From the NCBI GenBank assembly GCA_026169815.1, contig JAPFDT010000029.1, positions 1-45,929 of the forward strand: a DNA stretch of 45,929 bases, in the 5' to 3' direction. The notes under the pieces are model-generated. The model was not told the DNA's origin. It saw only the letters and a program-made list of their open reading frames with translations, and did not search any database. Positions 25,986 through 34,424 of the stretch are shown piece by piece. Each line of letters begins with the position of its first letter. Positions within the stretch are counted from its first letter, which is position 1. The stretch comes from Pseudogracilibacillus sp. Lineage in GTDB: Bacteria; Bacillota; Bacilli; Bacillales; Amphibacillaceae. Both the position numbers and the translations under genes were made by a program.

Positions 25986-26100
25986 AGCGAAGTTTTATGC
26001 AATCATTCTTTAATTATATTTTACATGATTTAGTTTACGGCGCAGTTTCCGTCTACATTCCATCATTCGTGAATTGATTTCAGAAAATTAACATAAACGC

Positions 26101-26129
26101 TTGACAGATAAAATGTTATTCGTTATGAT
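26101..26129 (+). promoter_or_regulatory. sigma-A promoter of the trp operon
   Basis: TTGACA (26101-26106), 17-base spacer, TATGAT (26124-26129). Start of transcription expected near 26136, about 600 bases before trpE. Confidence 0.88.
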
Positions 26130-26135
26130 TATAAT

Positions 26136-26399
26136 TAACTTAAAAACAAGCGATGAAAAAGAGTAGTAATCTATCCGTAAACACCTAAGAGAACTAGTGG
26201 TGCTGAGAACTAGTGTGTTTCAATAGATGAATGGACTTTGAGCTTTCAAACCGAACCCTTTGTTAGTAGGCTTTGACGATTTCGTCCTCCGTTACAAGGA
26301 TAAAATAGAATCATTCTATTTTTTAAAGTGAGCTGTTAAAAGCTAATAAAGGTGGTACCGCGAAGTCCTCGTCCTTTTCTGGATGAAGGGTTTTTTTAT
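26136..26399 (+). promoter_or_regulatory. T-box riboswitch 1 of the trp operon, tryptophan specifier
   Basis: First of two tandem tRNA-sensing leaders. The specifier loop reads GAA-TGG with TGG at 26232-26234 (tryptophan). The T-box sequence TGGTACCGCG is at 26353-26362. The terminator is an imperfect stem TCCTCGTCC/GGATGAAGG (26366-26389) followed by seven Ts. The tRNA acceptor-reading bulge is UGGU, which would meet the expected G discriminator of tRNA-Trp only through a U-G wobble. Confidence 0.93.
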
Positions 26400-26711
26400 T
26401 TTCAAAAATAATTTCATAAGCAAATCGTTGCGTAAGAGAAGTACGCTTTCAAAATCATTTCAGAGAGCTAGGGATTGGTGGAATCCTAGTATTGTGCAGA
26501 AAGCCGAATGGACTTACAAGAGATTTCCTGAACAGGACGGATTAAGTAGGGAAATACGGCATTCCGACGTTATACGGATATGATATCGAATAGTAATTCT
26601 GTATCAGAATCGAGATAAAGAGTAAATATGACATACTCTTTACGAAGAGGTGGCACCACGGTCACATATCGTCCTCTACAAACATTTTACACTATGTTTG
26701 TAGAGGACTTT
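26400..26711 (+). promoter_or_regulatory. T-box riboswitch 2 of the trp operon, tryptophan specifier
   Basis: Second complete T-box directly after the first terminator. Stem I includes AGAGAGCTAGGGATTGGTGG; the specifier is GAA-TGG with TGG at 26509-26511. The T-box sequence is TGGCACCACG at 26651-26660, deviating from TGGTACCGCG; its UGGC bulge matches a G discriminator exactly. The terminator is a perfect 15-bp stem, GTCCTCTACAAACAT (26671-26685) with ATGTTTGTAGAGGAC (26694-26708), followed by a T run. No promoter is seen between the two leaders, so both must be passed in series. Confidence 0.93.
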
Positions 26712-26735
26712 TTTATTTGAATGGAGGATAAACGA

Positions 26736-28127
26736 ATGATTAAAAATCAATTAACATATAAAACAATCCAAAAAAATGCAGATACTTTAACTCCTGTAGG
26801 TATCTTCAAACGACTAAAAGGGGAGAAAAAGTTTTTATTAGAAAGTTCTTTTCAACACGAAACAAAAGGAAAATATTCATACATCGGAGCAAATCCTTAT
26901 GAAGAGATTATTGGAAACAGTAAAGAAACTAAAGTAATCAATGTAAAAACAAAAGAAGAAACAGTTTATCAAGTAGCAACATTAGATTACTTAAAACAAC
27001 ATTTACCAAAAATTAAAACAGATATTCCGCTTCCGTTCACAGGTGGAGCTATTGGATATGTAGCATACGACGCGATTCGTGAGCTACACCCAATTGGTAA
27101 AGAATTAGATGATTCATTACACATGCCGGATTATCATTTCATGCTCTATCAAACGATTATCGTCTATGAACACCGAACAGAAAAAGCTCATATTATTACG
27201 ATGAATATTAACAATGAATCAGACGAAGCATTAGATGCCCGATTACAAACTATAAAGGAACAATTAAGTGAACAAATGACCATTCCAGACCCGGAAACAT
27301 TTCCAATAACATTTAAACCGCAAATTTCGGAAGCAACGTTTATTGAAAATGTTAAAAGAGCACAACATTACATTGAAAAAGGTGAAGCAGCTCAAATCGT
27401 CTTATCACAAAAAATGGAAGCAGACATAACAGGTGATCCATTTACGATTTATCGAGAATTACGAACGTCAAACCCTTCACCATATATGTTTTATATTGAC
27501 TTTTCCGATTATTTAATTATCGGGGCCTCTCCTGAGAGTCTCGTACAAACGACGAACGATCAAGTCGTTACAAATCCAATTGCAGGAACGAGACCTAGAG
27601 GAGCAACCGTAGCTGAAGATGATGAACTACAACAAGAGTTACTAACAGATAAAAAGGAAACGAATGAACACGATATGCTCGTTGAATTAAGTAAAGATGA
27701 TTTAGCACTCATCTGTGACACTTCTTCTATTCACGTTCCTGTCTATCAAGACGTTGTCAAATATGAACATGTCATGCACATCGTCTCTGAAGTACATGGA
27801 ACATTGAAAGAAAACAGTTCAAGTATTGACGCTTTAATCGCTTGTCTACCAGCTGGAACAGTTTCAGGTTCACCGAAAGTTCGATCAATGCAAATCATTA
27901 ATGAAATCGAAACAGAACGAAGAGGGTTTTACGCTGGAGGCATTGGCTACATTTCGTTTAATCACGATATTAATTTAGCTATTTCGATTCGATCATTAGT
28001 CATAAAAAATAACCGAGCGTATTTACAAACAGGTGCAGGTATTGTAACCGATTCTGACCCCAAAAAGGAGTTTCTGGAAACATTACACAAAGCGAAATCA
28101 TTAACAAATTTAAGCAAAACGACATAA
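26736..28127 (+). CDS. trpE: anthranilate synthase component I
   Basis: Converts chorismate to anthranilate, using ammonia or glutamine-derived ammonia from component II. The N-terminal feedback region has LLESSFQHETKGKYSYIGANP (tryptophan-binding LLES); the C-terminal chorismate domain shows NPSPYMFYIDF, ASPESLV, NPIAGTRPRG and GAGIVTDSDP. Start ATG at 26736 (MIKNQLTYKT): GGAGG lies eight bases before it, and the earlier in-frame ATG at 26721 overlaps that ribosome site. At 463 residues it is of normal length. The glutaminase subunit gene trpG is not in this operon. Confidence 0.96.
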   Translation: MIKNQLTYKTIQKNADTLTPVGIFKRLKGEKKFLLESSFQHETKGKYSYIGANPYEEIIGNSKETKVINVKTKEETVYQVATLDYLKQHLPKIKTDIPLPFTGGAIGYVAYDAIRELHPIGKELDDSLHMPDYHFMLYQTIIVYEHRTEKAHIITMNINNESDEALDARLQTIKEQLSEQMTIPDPETFPITFKPQISEATFIENVKRAQHYIEKGEAAQIVLSQKMEADITGDPFTIYRELRTSNPSPYMFYIDFSDYLIIGASPESLVQTTNDQVVTNPIAGTRPRGATVAEDDELQQELLTDKKETNEHDMLVELSKDDLALICDTSSIHVPVYQDVVKYEHVMHIVSEVHGTLKENSSSIDALIACLPAGTVSGSPKVRSMQIINEIETERRGFYAGGIGYISFNHDINLAISIRSLVIKNNRAYLQTGAGIVTDSDPKKEFLETLHKAKSLTNLSKTT

Positions 28128-28150
28128 TCCAATTTTTAAGGAGGATAATG

Positions 28151-29179
28151 ATGAAGATATATTTAGAAAAACTAATGAATAATGAAAATTTAACGATAGA
28201 AGAAATGCAAGCTGCAACAAGTTATTGTTTTGAAAGTGGAGTGACCGACACAGAGATTGCTGCATTTTTAACTGCTTTACGTACTAAAGGAGAATCTGCA
28301 ACTGAAATTGCCGGCATTGCCAATGTAATCCGATCTCATTCTGATATGAGCTCAATCACCCTGTCAAATGTCATGGATAACTGTGGTACAGGTGGTGATC
28401 GTTCAAACAGCTTCAACATTAGTACGACGACCGCATTTGTTTTAGCTGGAGCGGGAGTAAAAGTAGCAAAACATGGCAATCGGAGTATTTCAAGTAAGAC
28501 AGGAAGTGCGGATGTATTAGAAGAACTTGGTATATCGCTTAGTTTCTCAAAAGAACAAACCGAACATTTATTAGAACATAATAATATAACGTTTTTATAT
28601 GCGCCACATGTACACGAAAAGTTACATCCTTTTATGAAAATTCGTCAAGAACTAGGATTACCGACTATTTTTAATTTAATTGGACCTTTAACAAATCCAA
28701 TTCATTTAGATTCACAATTAATTGGTGTTTATCAACGCGATAAACTTATGACAATTGCAAAATCACTACACAAATTAGGACGAAAACGAGCATTAGTCGT
28801 AAATGGTGCAGGAGAAATGGACGAAGCGTCATTAGCAGGTGAAAATCATTTAGTTTTATTAAATGATGGGGAAATCACTCCTTTTACATTACACCCACAT
28901 GAACTTGACTTGCCTGTACATGACAATTCGGTCATTCAAGGTGGCGACGCTAAGGAAAACGCTCAGATATTATTAAGTGTATTACACAACGAGCCTAGTC
29001 CATATTTAGATACTGTTTTATTAAACGCAGCTCTCGGTTTATATGCCAATGATAAAGCTTCAACAATTAAAGAAGGAGTTAATATTGCCAGAGAAAGCAT
29101 TGCATCTGGTGCGGCATTAGCTAAGTTAAATACGTTAATTGATTTCAGTAACCCAATGAATGAGGAGGCAACGATTTAA
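28151..29179 (+). CDS. trpD: anthranilate phosphoribosyltransferase
   Basis: Attaches phosphoribose from PRPP to anthranilate. Key blocks: DNCGTGGDRSNSFNIST (PRPP site), KHGNRSISSKTGSADVLEELG (anthranilate site) and GAGEMDEAS. About 342 residues. Two adjacent ATGs (28148, 28151); AAGGAGG is six bases before the second, which I prefer. The gene ends at 29179, immediately adjacent to trpC. Confidence 0.96.
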   Translation: MKIYLEKLMNNENLTIEEMQAATSYCFESGVTDTEIAAFLTALRTKGESATEIAGIANVIRSHSDMSSITLSNVMDNCGTGGDRSNSFNISTTTAFVLAGAGVKVAKHGNRSISSKTGSADVLEELGISLSFSKEQTEHLLEHNNITFLYAPHVHEKLHPFMKIRQELGLPTIFNLIGPLTNPIHLDSQLIGVYQRDKLMTIAKSLHKLGRKRALVVNGAGEMDEASLAGENHLVLLNDGEITPFTLHPHELDLPVHDNSVIQGGDAKENAQILLSVLHNEPSPYLDTVLLNAALGLYANDKASTIKEGVNIARESIASGAALAKLNTLIDFSNPMNEEATI

Positions 29180-29968
29180 ATGACCATTTTAGATACGATT
29201 ATTCAAGAGAAAAAACGTGAAGTAACACATTTAAAAAATAAAACATTCGAACAAACTGTTTACGAACCTTTACAAACAACATTCGCCGCACAAATAAAAG
29301 CACGTAATACAATGGGGGTAATTGCTGAAATTAAACGTGCCTCCCCTTCTAAAGGAATGATTAATGCAGATGTCGATCCTGTTAAACAAGCGAAATTTTA
29401 TGAAGAAAACGGAGCAAATGCAATTTCCATTTTAACAGATGCACCTTTTTTCAAAGGGTCTATGGATGATTTAAGAGCTGTTCGACAAGCTGTTAACTTA
29501 CCTATTTTATGTAAAGATTTCATTATAGATACAGTACAAATTGATCAAGCAAAAGCAGCTGGTGCAAACATTATCTTACTAATCGCTGCCGCTTTAGATG
29601 ACGAATCATTACACACACTATATAACTATGCAACAACCCATCAGCTTGAAGTTATCTGTGAAGTAAATAATGAGGTAGAAATGGAGCGAGTCTTAAAGCT
29701 AGGTGCAACATTAATTGGTGTGAATAACCGGGACTTAAAAACTTTCGAAGTTGACCTTAACACAACGAGTCGCTTAGCCCATTTAGTTAACAATGAGGAT
29801 GTTATTTTAATTGGTGAAAGTGGCATTACGACACCAGAAGATGTCCGTACGCTTGCCAATGCAGGAGCAGAGGCGATTTTAGTAGGCGAGACACTTATGC
29901 GTGCTGAAGACGTTGGAGCAACATTGGCTAGTTATCAAGTAGATTTGCCGACAGAATCGAGGTTTTAA
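29180..29968 (+). CDS. trpC: indole-3-glycerol phosphate synthase
   Basis: TIM-barrel enzyme closing the indole ring from carboxyphenylamino-deoxyribulose phosphate. Motifs: VIAEIKRASPSKG (catalytic Lys/Glu), LPILCKDFIID, EVICEVNNE, LIGVNNRDLKTF and LIGESGI. 262 residues. The ATG follows the trpD stop with no gap; GAGGAGG lies inside the trpD end. Confidence 0.96.
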   Translation: MTILDTIIQEKKREVTHLKNKTFEQTVYEPLQTTFAAQIKARNTMGVIAEIKRASPSKGMINADVDPVKQAKFYEENGANAISILTDAPFFKGSMDDLRAVRQAVNLPILCKDFIIDTVQIDQAKAAGANIILLIAAALDDESLHTLYNYATTHQLEVICEVNNEVEMERVLKLGATLIGVNNRDLKTFEVDLNTTSRLAHLVNNEDVILIGESGITTPEDVRTLANAGAEAILVGETLMRAEDVGATLASYQVDLPTESRF

Positions 29969-29970
29969 CC

Positions 29971-30585
29971 ATGCATGTAAAAGTGTGCGGCATTACAACA
30001 TTAGAAGCTGCAAAAGCTGTAGACAATACTGGTGCTGATTTTATAGGTTTTGTCTTTGCTCCTAGTAAACGACGAATCGCAATCGAGGATGCAAAAGCAA
30101 TTGCCAAGCAGCTTTCACCTAATATTAAAAAGGTTGGCGTATTCGTCAATACGTCGTTGGTGGAGATTATAGAAATAGCGCAAACAGTGGGACTAGATAT
30201 TATTCAATTACATGGGGATGAACCAGCTTCCTTCGCCGAACAGATTCCTTACCCAGTAATTAAAGCTTTTTCCATTGATCAAGTTAGTCCAGATGCCATT
30301 GCGACATATCCAAGTGAATATTTATTAATTGATAGTCCTGGAGAAGATTATCGTGGTGGATCAGGTAAAACATTTTCTTGGGAGTTATTAGATGAATTAC
30401 ATATTCCGCGAGAAAAGCTTATTCTAGCCGGTGGACTCTCCCCTGCTAACATCGAATCTGCAATTAAAAAGGTACGACCAACAGGAGTCGATGTATCAAG
30501 TGGTGTCGAAACAAATGGCAAGAAAGATATAGAAAAAATTAATAACTTTATTATAAATGCAAAACAGACAGAGAGGTTGAACTAA
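29971..30585 (+). CDS. trpF: phosphoribosylanthranilate isomerase
   Basis: Amadori-type isomerase. N-terminus [12 protein letters not shown] carries the catalytic Cys7 region; later blocks are [18 protein letters not shown](S)[12 protein letters not shown] and GVDVSSGVE. 204 residues. ATG is two bases after the trpC stop. Confidence 0.96.
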   Translation: MHVKVCGITTLEAAKAVDNTGADFIGFVFAPSKRRIAIEDAKAIAKQLSPNIKKVGVFVNTSLVEIIEIAQTVGLDIIQLHGDEPASFAEQIPYPVIKAFSIDQVSPDAIATYPSEYLLIDSPGEDYRGGSGKTFSWELLDELHIPREKLILAGGLSPANIESAIKKVRPTGVDVSSGVETNGKKDIEKINNFIINAKQTERLN

Positions 30586-30586
30586 A

Positions 30587-31783
30587 TTGACAACATATAC
30601 AATGCCTGATTATAGAGGGCGTTTCGGAGATTTTGGTGGACGTTTTGTACCAGAATTATTAATGCCTGCTTTATTAGAATTAGAAGAAGCATACAAAGAA
30701 GCTAAAAAAGACGACAGTTTCATGGAGGAACTCGACTACTATTTAAAGGAATACGTCGGCAGAGAGACCCCATTATACGAAGCTAAAAACCTAGCAAAAA
30801 AGCTCGGTAGTGGACGAATTTTTTTAAAGCGTGAAGATTTAAATCATACAGGTGCCCATAAAATTAACAACTCGATTGGTCAAGCCTTACTTGCTAAAAG
30901 AATGGGAAAAAAGAAGATAGTCGCCGAAACCGGAGCAGGTCAACATGGTGTTGCTACAGCGACAGTTTGTGCATTACTAGATTTAGAATGTATTGTTTTC
31001 ATGGGAGAATTGGATGTTGAACGTCAAGCATTAAATGTCTTTCGAATGGAACTGCTCGGTGCCGAAGTAAAAAGTGTCGCGCAAGGTTCGGGAACTTTAA
31101 AAGATGCCGTAAATGAAGCCTTACGTTATTGGGTAAGTAATGTAGAAGATACACATTATATTTTAGGTTCTGTCGTTGGACCACATCCTTTTCCAAAAAT
31201 CGTTCGTGATTTCCAAGCAGTTATCGGCCAAGAAACAAAACGACAAATACAAGTTCATACTGGAAAACTTCCAAACCACATTATAGCTGCAGTTGGTGGT
31301 GGCAGTAATGCTATTGGTATGTTTCATCCTTTTATCGACGATGAGGCAGTGAAGTTATATGGTGTTGAAGCTGGTGGCTTAGGGTTAGCAAGTGGAAAGC
31401 ACGCCGCAACATTAAGTGCCGGTGAGACTGGAGTTTTACACGGGACAATGACGCAACTATTACAATCTGAATCAGGACAAATTAAAGAGGCATTTTCTAT
31501 ATCAGCTGGTCTCGATTATCCTGGTGTAGGACCAGAACATAGTCATCTAGCCGCTTCTAAACGGGTTACTTATGATTCAATTACAGATGAAGAAGCACTT
31601 GAGGCATTCCAATTACTTTCTAAAACAGAAGGAATTATTCCAGCTTTAGAGAGCTCACACGCTATCGCTTATGCAATTAAATTAGCAAAAGAAGTGCCAG
31701 CTAATGAAACAATCGTCATTAATTTATCTGGTCGTGGCGATAAAGATGTACAACAAGTGAAAAATAAGTTAGAGGAGCGTTAA
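30587..31783 (+). CDS. trpB: tryptophan synthase beta chain
   Basis: PLP enzyme joining indole and serine. PLP lysine K92 in [10 protein letters not shown]; glycine-rich phosphate loop [13 protein letters not shown]-terminal LSGRGDKD. 398 residues. The start is TTG at 30587, one base after the trpF stop, with GAGAGG ten bases upstream; the first ATG in frame (30602) would cut into the conserved N-terminus. A weak start codon here may tune beta-chain output. Confidence 0.95.
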   Translation: MTTYTMPDYRGRFGDFGGRFVPELLMPALLELEEAYKEAKKDDSFMEELDYYLKEYVGRETPLYEAKNLAKKLGSGRIFLKREDLNHTGAHKINNSIGQALLAKRMGKKKIVAETGAGQHGVATATVCALLDLECIVFMGELDVERQALNVFRMELLGAEVKSVAQGSGTLKDAVNEALRYWVSNVEDTHYILGSVVGPHPFPKIVRDFQAVIGQETKRQIQVHTGKLPNHIIAAVGGGSNAIGMFHPFIDDEAVKLYGVEAGGLGLASGKHAATLSAGETGVLHGTMTQLLQSESGQIKEAFSISAGLDYPGVGPEHSHLAASKRVTYDSITDEEALEAFQLLSKTEGIIPALESSHAIAYAIKLAKEVPANETIVINLSGRGDKDVQQVKNKLEER

Positions 31784-31784
31784 C

Positions 31785-32585
31785 ATGGGAAAAGAAAAAA
31801 TCAATCAATATTTTAATAACATACAAGCAAATGATCAACATTTATTCGTCCCATATATCGTCGCTGGTGATGGAGAAAATGGTGTACAAAATTTACCAGA
31901 AAGAATTCAATTTCTGCAAGATTCCGGAGCGGCTGCGATTGAATTAGGCATCCCCTTTTCTGATCCTGTAGCTGATGGACCTACTATCCAAGAAGGCAGT
32001 ATTCGGGCACTTGAACAAGGGACTACATTAAAAAAGGTCTTAGACGTATTAGCAGAAGATAAAGAAACGCGAACAATTCCAATCGTATTAATGACGTATG
32101 TTAATCCAATTTTCGTCTTTGGTATAGAAAGGTTTGCTGCAGAATGTGAACGAGTTGGCGTCGATGGGATTATTATTCCCGACATTCCGTTAGAGGAAGA
32201 AGACCTTATTGCAGAAGCACTAACGACACACAATATTGCCTTTATTCGGCTAGCTGCCTTAACAAGTACACCAGAACGTCTACAAGAAATTGCTCGCCGT
32301 TCAGAAGGGTTTTTATATGCGGTAGCTGTAAAAGGGACAACTGGAGTACGCACGTCACATGAAGATAATATTTCAACCTATCTAACGACATTAAAAAAAC
32401 ATGCTAGTGTCCCTGTCTTAGCAGGTTTTGGCGTATCGAATCCACAACAAGCACATGAGTTAGGTGCCCACTGCGACGGCGTCATTGTCGGAAGTAAAAT
32501 TGTCGATTTACTTCATCAAGGTAAAAAAGCAAAGGTTCGCACACTGATTGAAGAGAGCATTAATAAGCAAGAAGTTGGGACATAA
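31785..32585 (+). CDS. trpA: tryptophan synthase alpha chain
   Basis: Cleaves indole-3-glycerol phosphate to indole for the beta chain. Motifs: AAIELGIPFSDPVADGPTIQ (catalytic Glu and Asp), PIVLMTYVNPIFVFGIERF, GVDGIIIPDIPLEE and VPVLAGFGVSNPQQA. 266 residues. ATG is one base after trpB; GAGGAG lies in the trpB end. Last gene of the trp operon. Confidence 0.96.
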   Translation: MGKEKINQYFNNIQANDQHLFVPYIVAGDGENGVQNLPERIQFLQDSGAAAIELGIPFSDPVADGPTIQEGSIRALEQGTTLKKVLDVLAEDKETRTIPIVLMTYVNPIFVFGIERFAAECERVGVDGIIIPDIPLEEEDLIAEALTTHNIAFIRLAALTSTPERLQEIARRSEGFLYAVAVKGTTGVRTSHEDNISTYLTTLKKHASVPVLAGFGVSNPQQAHELGAHCDGVIVGSKIVDLLHQGKKAKVRTLIEESINKQEVGT

Positions 32586-32598
32586 TTTCTTGCTTATT
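32562..32598 (+). terminator. hairpin overlapping the trpA stop
   Basis: AATAAGCAAGAA (32562-32573) and TTCTTGCTTATT (32587-32598) form a perfect 12-bp stem spanning the trpA stop codon. Only an AT-rich tail follows, not a clear T run, so it may act as a 3' stabiliser or weak terminator rather than the main one. Confidence 0.6.
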
Positions 32599-32634
32599 AT
32601 TGCATCAAAAAAGGAAATATTCTCTGTATGATTT

Positions 32635-32715
32635 AACACTACAAGGACGATGATCCCCTAAAGCAAGATTATAACTTTAACTTTAGGGGCTGCCATCAAA
32701 ATGTAGTGTTTTTTT
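32635..32715 (+). terminator. three-tier hairpin with T run downstream of trpA
   Basis: Outer stem AACACTACA (32635-32643) with TGTAGTGTT (32702-32710), a middle GATG/CATC, and inner stem CCCCTAAAG (32655-32663) with CTTTAGGGG (32681-32689), ending in seven Ts. It looks like an elaborated terminator for the trp operon or a small structured RNA. No strong promoter is obvious directly before it. Confidence 0.7.
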
Positions 32716-32921
32716 GCTATCTAATATAGAAACACGTTAATTCCCATGTTAGAAAGAATAAGATAAAAGAGTCTATGGAAAAGGAGAATTGATAATACAG
32801 CCAAAAGTCCTTCAAAATTAAGTAACGGGTATAGTTGTTAAATTATTATTTTATAAAAAATCAATATAACACCTTTTTTCATTCATGTGGCTCGATTAAA
32901 AGACTTAATCTACAAGCCCAC
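32716..32921. other. gene-free AT-rich stretch between convergent trpA and thiF
   Basis: With the hairpins at 32562-32715 this makes a 336-bp gap between convergent operons. I see no gene or clear signal in 32716-32880. At 32887-32924 there is an imperfect inverted repeat (GTGGCTCGATTAA with TTAATCTACAAGCCCAC) overlapping the thiF stop, without a T run on the minus strand. Confidence 0.5.
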
Positions 32922-33944
32922 TTATGCAAAATAACGGTGATATAATGTTTTGGCTTTTTCCAGATCATTTGTGCCATGAATTAACGCTCGTCCATCAGCA
33001 AACAAAACGAGTCGCTCCTCGCCAATTGTAAAAGACAACAAAAAGTCATTTAACTCAACTACACCGTTTAATTTATCTAATTGCTTTGCAGTTTCAGCTA
33101 AGTTACGTTCTTGCTTTTTTGGTGGACGAATTTGCACTGCTTGTCTCCCACATAATACAGCCGATTTCGTCTGGTGATCATATTGTAAAAAAGGATACGT
33201 TGGATTAGAGCCACACGACGGGCAATTATCCTTTTTCACTGATTGTACACCCATTTCTATGACTTGATTTTCCCATATATCAAAAGAAATCAACTTACCA
33301 CGCAAAGCTTGTTTATTGTTCGTTAAAATCTTTAACGCTTCTGCCGTTTGATGAACAACAACTTGACTTGCTGTTGGATGAATTATTCCCGCTGTATCAC
33401 ACGTTGCGCCGCCGACAGGGATGTTTTCAATTAAACAATGCAAACATGGCGTTTCATTTGGAATTACTGTATAACTCATGCCATAACTTCCTACACAAGA
33501 ACCGTAAATCCAAGGAACATTATGTTTTTGTGCGGCATCATTAATAATCATTCGTATATCAAAATTATCTGTCGCATCTAAAATTAAATCTACACCTGTG
33601 ATAAGCTCTTCCATTTCTTCAGGTGCAACATCGGCAATATGCGAGATAATCTCTATTTCCGAGTTAATTTCTCGTAATCGTTTTGTCGCAGCTACTGCTT
33701 TTGGTACACGATTTTTTGCATCAGCTTCTGTAAATAATTGTTGGCGCTGTAAATTACTCCATTCAATATAATCACGATCAACAAGTGTTAATTTCCCCAC
33801 TCCTGCGCGAGCAAGTGCTTCTGAACTCAATGTACCTAATGTACCTACGCCGACAATAAGTACATGCTTTTGCGCTAATAATTGTTGACCTGTTTCGCCA
33901 ATTGGATTAAATAATATTTGTCGCGAATAACGTTCCATTGTCAT
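32922..33944 (-). CDS. thiF: ThiF/MoeB-type adenylyltransferase
   Basis: E1-like enzyme that adenylates the C-terminus of a sulfur-carrier protein (ThiS or MoaD). Nucleotide-binding loop VGVGTLGTLSSEALARAGVGKLTLVDRD, catalytic region ATDNFDIRMIIND, and zinc cysteines in CLHCL and CPSCG. 340 residues with a roughly 80-residue C-terminal extension, as in Bacillus ThiF. Start ATG at 33944, seven bases after AAGGGGG; the frame's earlier GTG (33947) is less well placed. No thiS, thiG or moa gene is adjacent, so the choice of thiF over moeB rests on overall similarity. Confidence 0.8.
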   Translation of the reverse strand: MTMERYSRQILFNPIGETGQQLLAQKHVLIVGVGTLGTLSSEALARAGVGKLTLVDRDYIEWSNLQRQQLFTEADAKNRVPKAVAATKRLREINSEIEIISHIADVAPEEMEELITGVDLILDATDNFDIRMIINDAAQKHNVPWIYGSCVGSYGMSYTVIPNETPCLHCLIENIPVGGATCDTAGIIHPTASQVVVHQTAEALKILTNNKQALRGKLISFDIWENQVIEMGVQSVKKDNCPSCGSNPTYPFLQYDHQTKSAVLCGRQAVQIRPPKKQERNLAETAKQLDKLNGVVELNDFLLSFTIGEERLVLFADGRALIHGTNDLEKAKTLYHRYFA

Positions 33945-34129
33945 CACGTCTCCCCCTTGCCATTTACTTGCAAAGCGATAACTTCATCTTTCTTAATTAT
34001 ACCTGTAGTACTGCTGTTTTTCAGTTAAATTGAGTAGTTTCATCGTTTTATTTCAAGGTAGTGTTCATATTTTGTCCACCCTCTTCTTAATATTGTTTGC
34101 TTAAAACATCTTCATCGTAAGGGAGTTAA

Positions 34130-34175
34130 ATTAAAAACACGTATGAGTTATAACCATATATAACTCATACGTGTT
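34130..34175 (-). terminator. strong hairpin, probable terminator of the importer operon
   Basis: A perfect 17-bp stem (34136-34152 with 34159-34175; AACACGTATGAGTTATA) is followed on the minus strand by TTTTTAATTTAA. It lies about 250 bases beyond the SBP stop at 34425, with palindromic copy 7 in between. Confidence 0.75.
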
Positions 34176-34191
34176 TAGATTATGATACTAA

Positions 34192-34360
34192 GTTTTCTTG
34201 AATGAAAGCCGACTGACTCTTGCGGGAGAAGCAAAAGTTCTTCGGTGGGTGAACGATAGTGAAACCCATGAGTCCGAAAATCCTTTATACAACACTAACG
34301 TGTTGTATAAAGAGTTGAGGCCATGCCCGCAGAATGCAGACGGCTGGAATGAAAGAAAAC
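34192..34360. repeat. palindromic intergenic element, copy 7 (169 bp)
   Basis: Ends GTTTTCTTGAATGAAAGCCG and CGGCTGGAATGAAAGAAAAC are mutually complementary with small irregularities. Interior: GACTGACTCTTGCGGG, CATGAGTCCGAAAATCC, a central hairpin 34284-34311 (TTTATACAACAC, loop TAAC, GTGTTGTATAAA), then GAGTTGAGGCCATGCCCGC. Same plan as copy 1, with different but still paired stem bases. The surrounding gap 33945-34424 (480 bp) holds no gene. Confidence 0.82.
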
Positions 34361-34424
34361 GAAGCGATTATGCTATCTGATGTGTTTTTTTTCAATTCGA
34401 ATACGAATGATAAAATTGATTTAC

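Noticed and set aside
25547-26002. Open frames at 25547-25738 (+) and 25805-26002 (-)
   Set aside because: Both fall inside palindromic repeat copies 5 and 6; no ribosome sites and no protein-like composition.
26383-26583. 66-codon open frame on the plus strand
   Set aside because: Lies across the first T-box terminator and the second T-box stem I; the sequence is accounted for by RNA structure.
32887-32924. Terminator for thiF
   Set aside because: An imperfect inverted repeat overlaps the stop codon, but an A-rich, not T-rich, run follows on the minus strand.
34198-34380. 60-codon open frame on the plus strand
   Set aside because: Entirely within palindromic copy 7.
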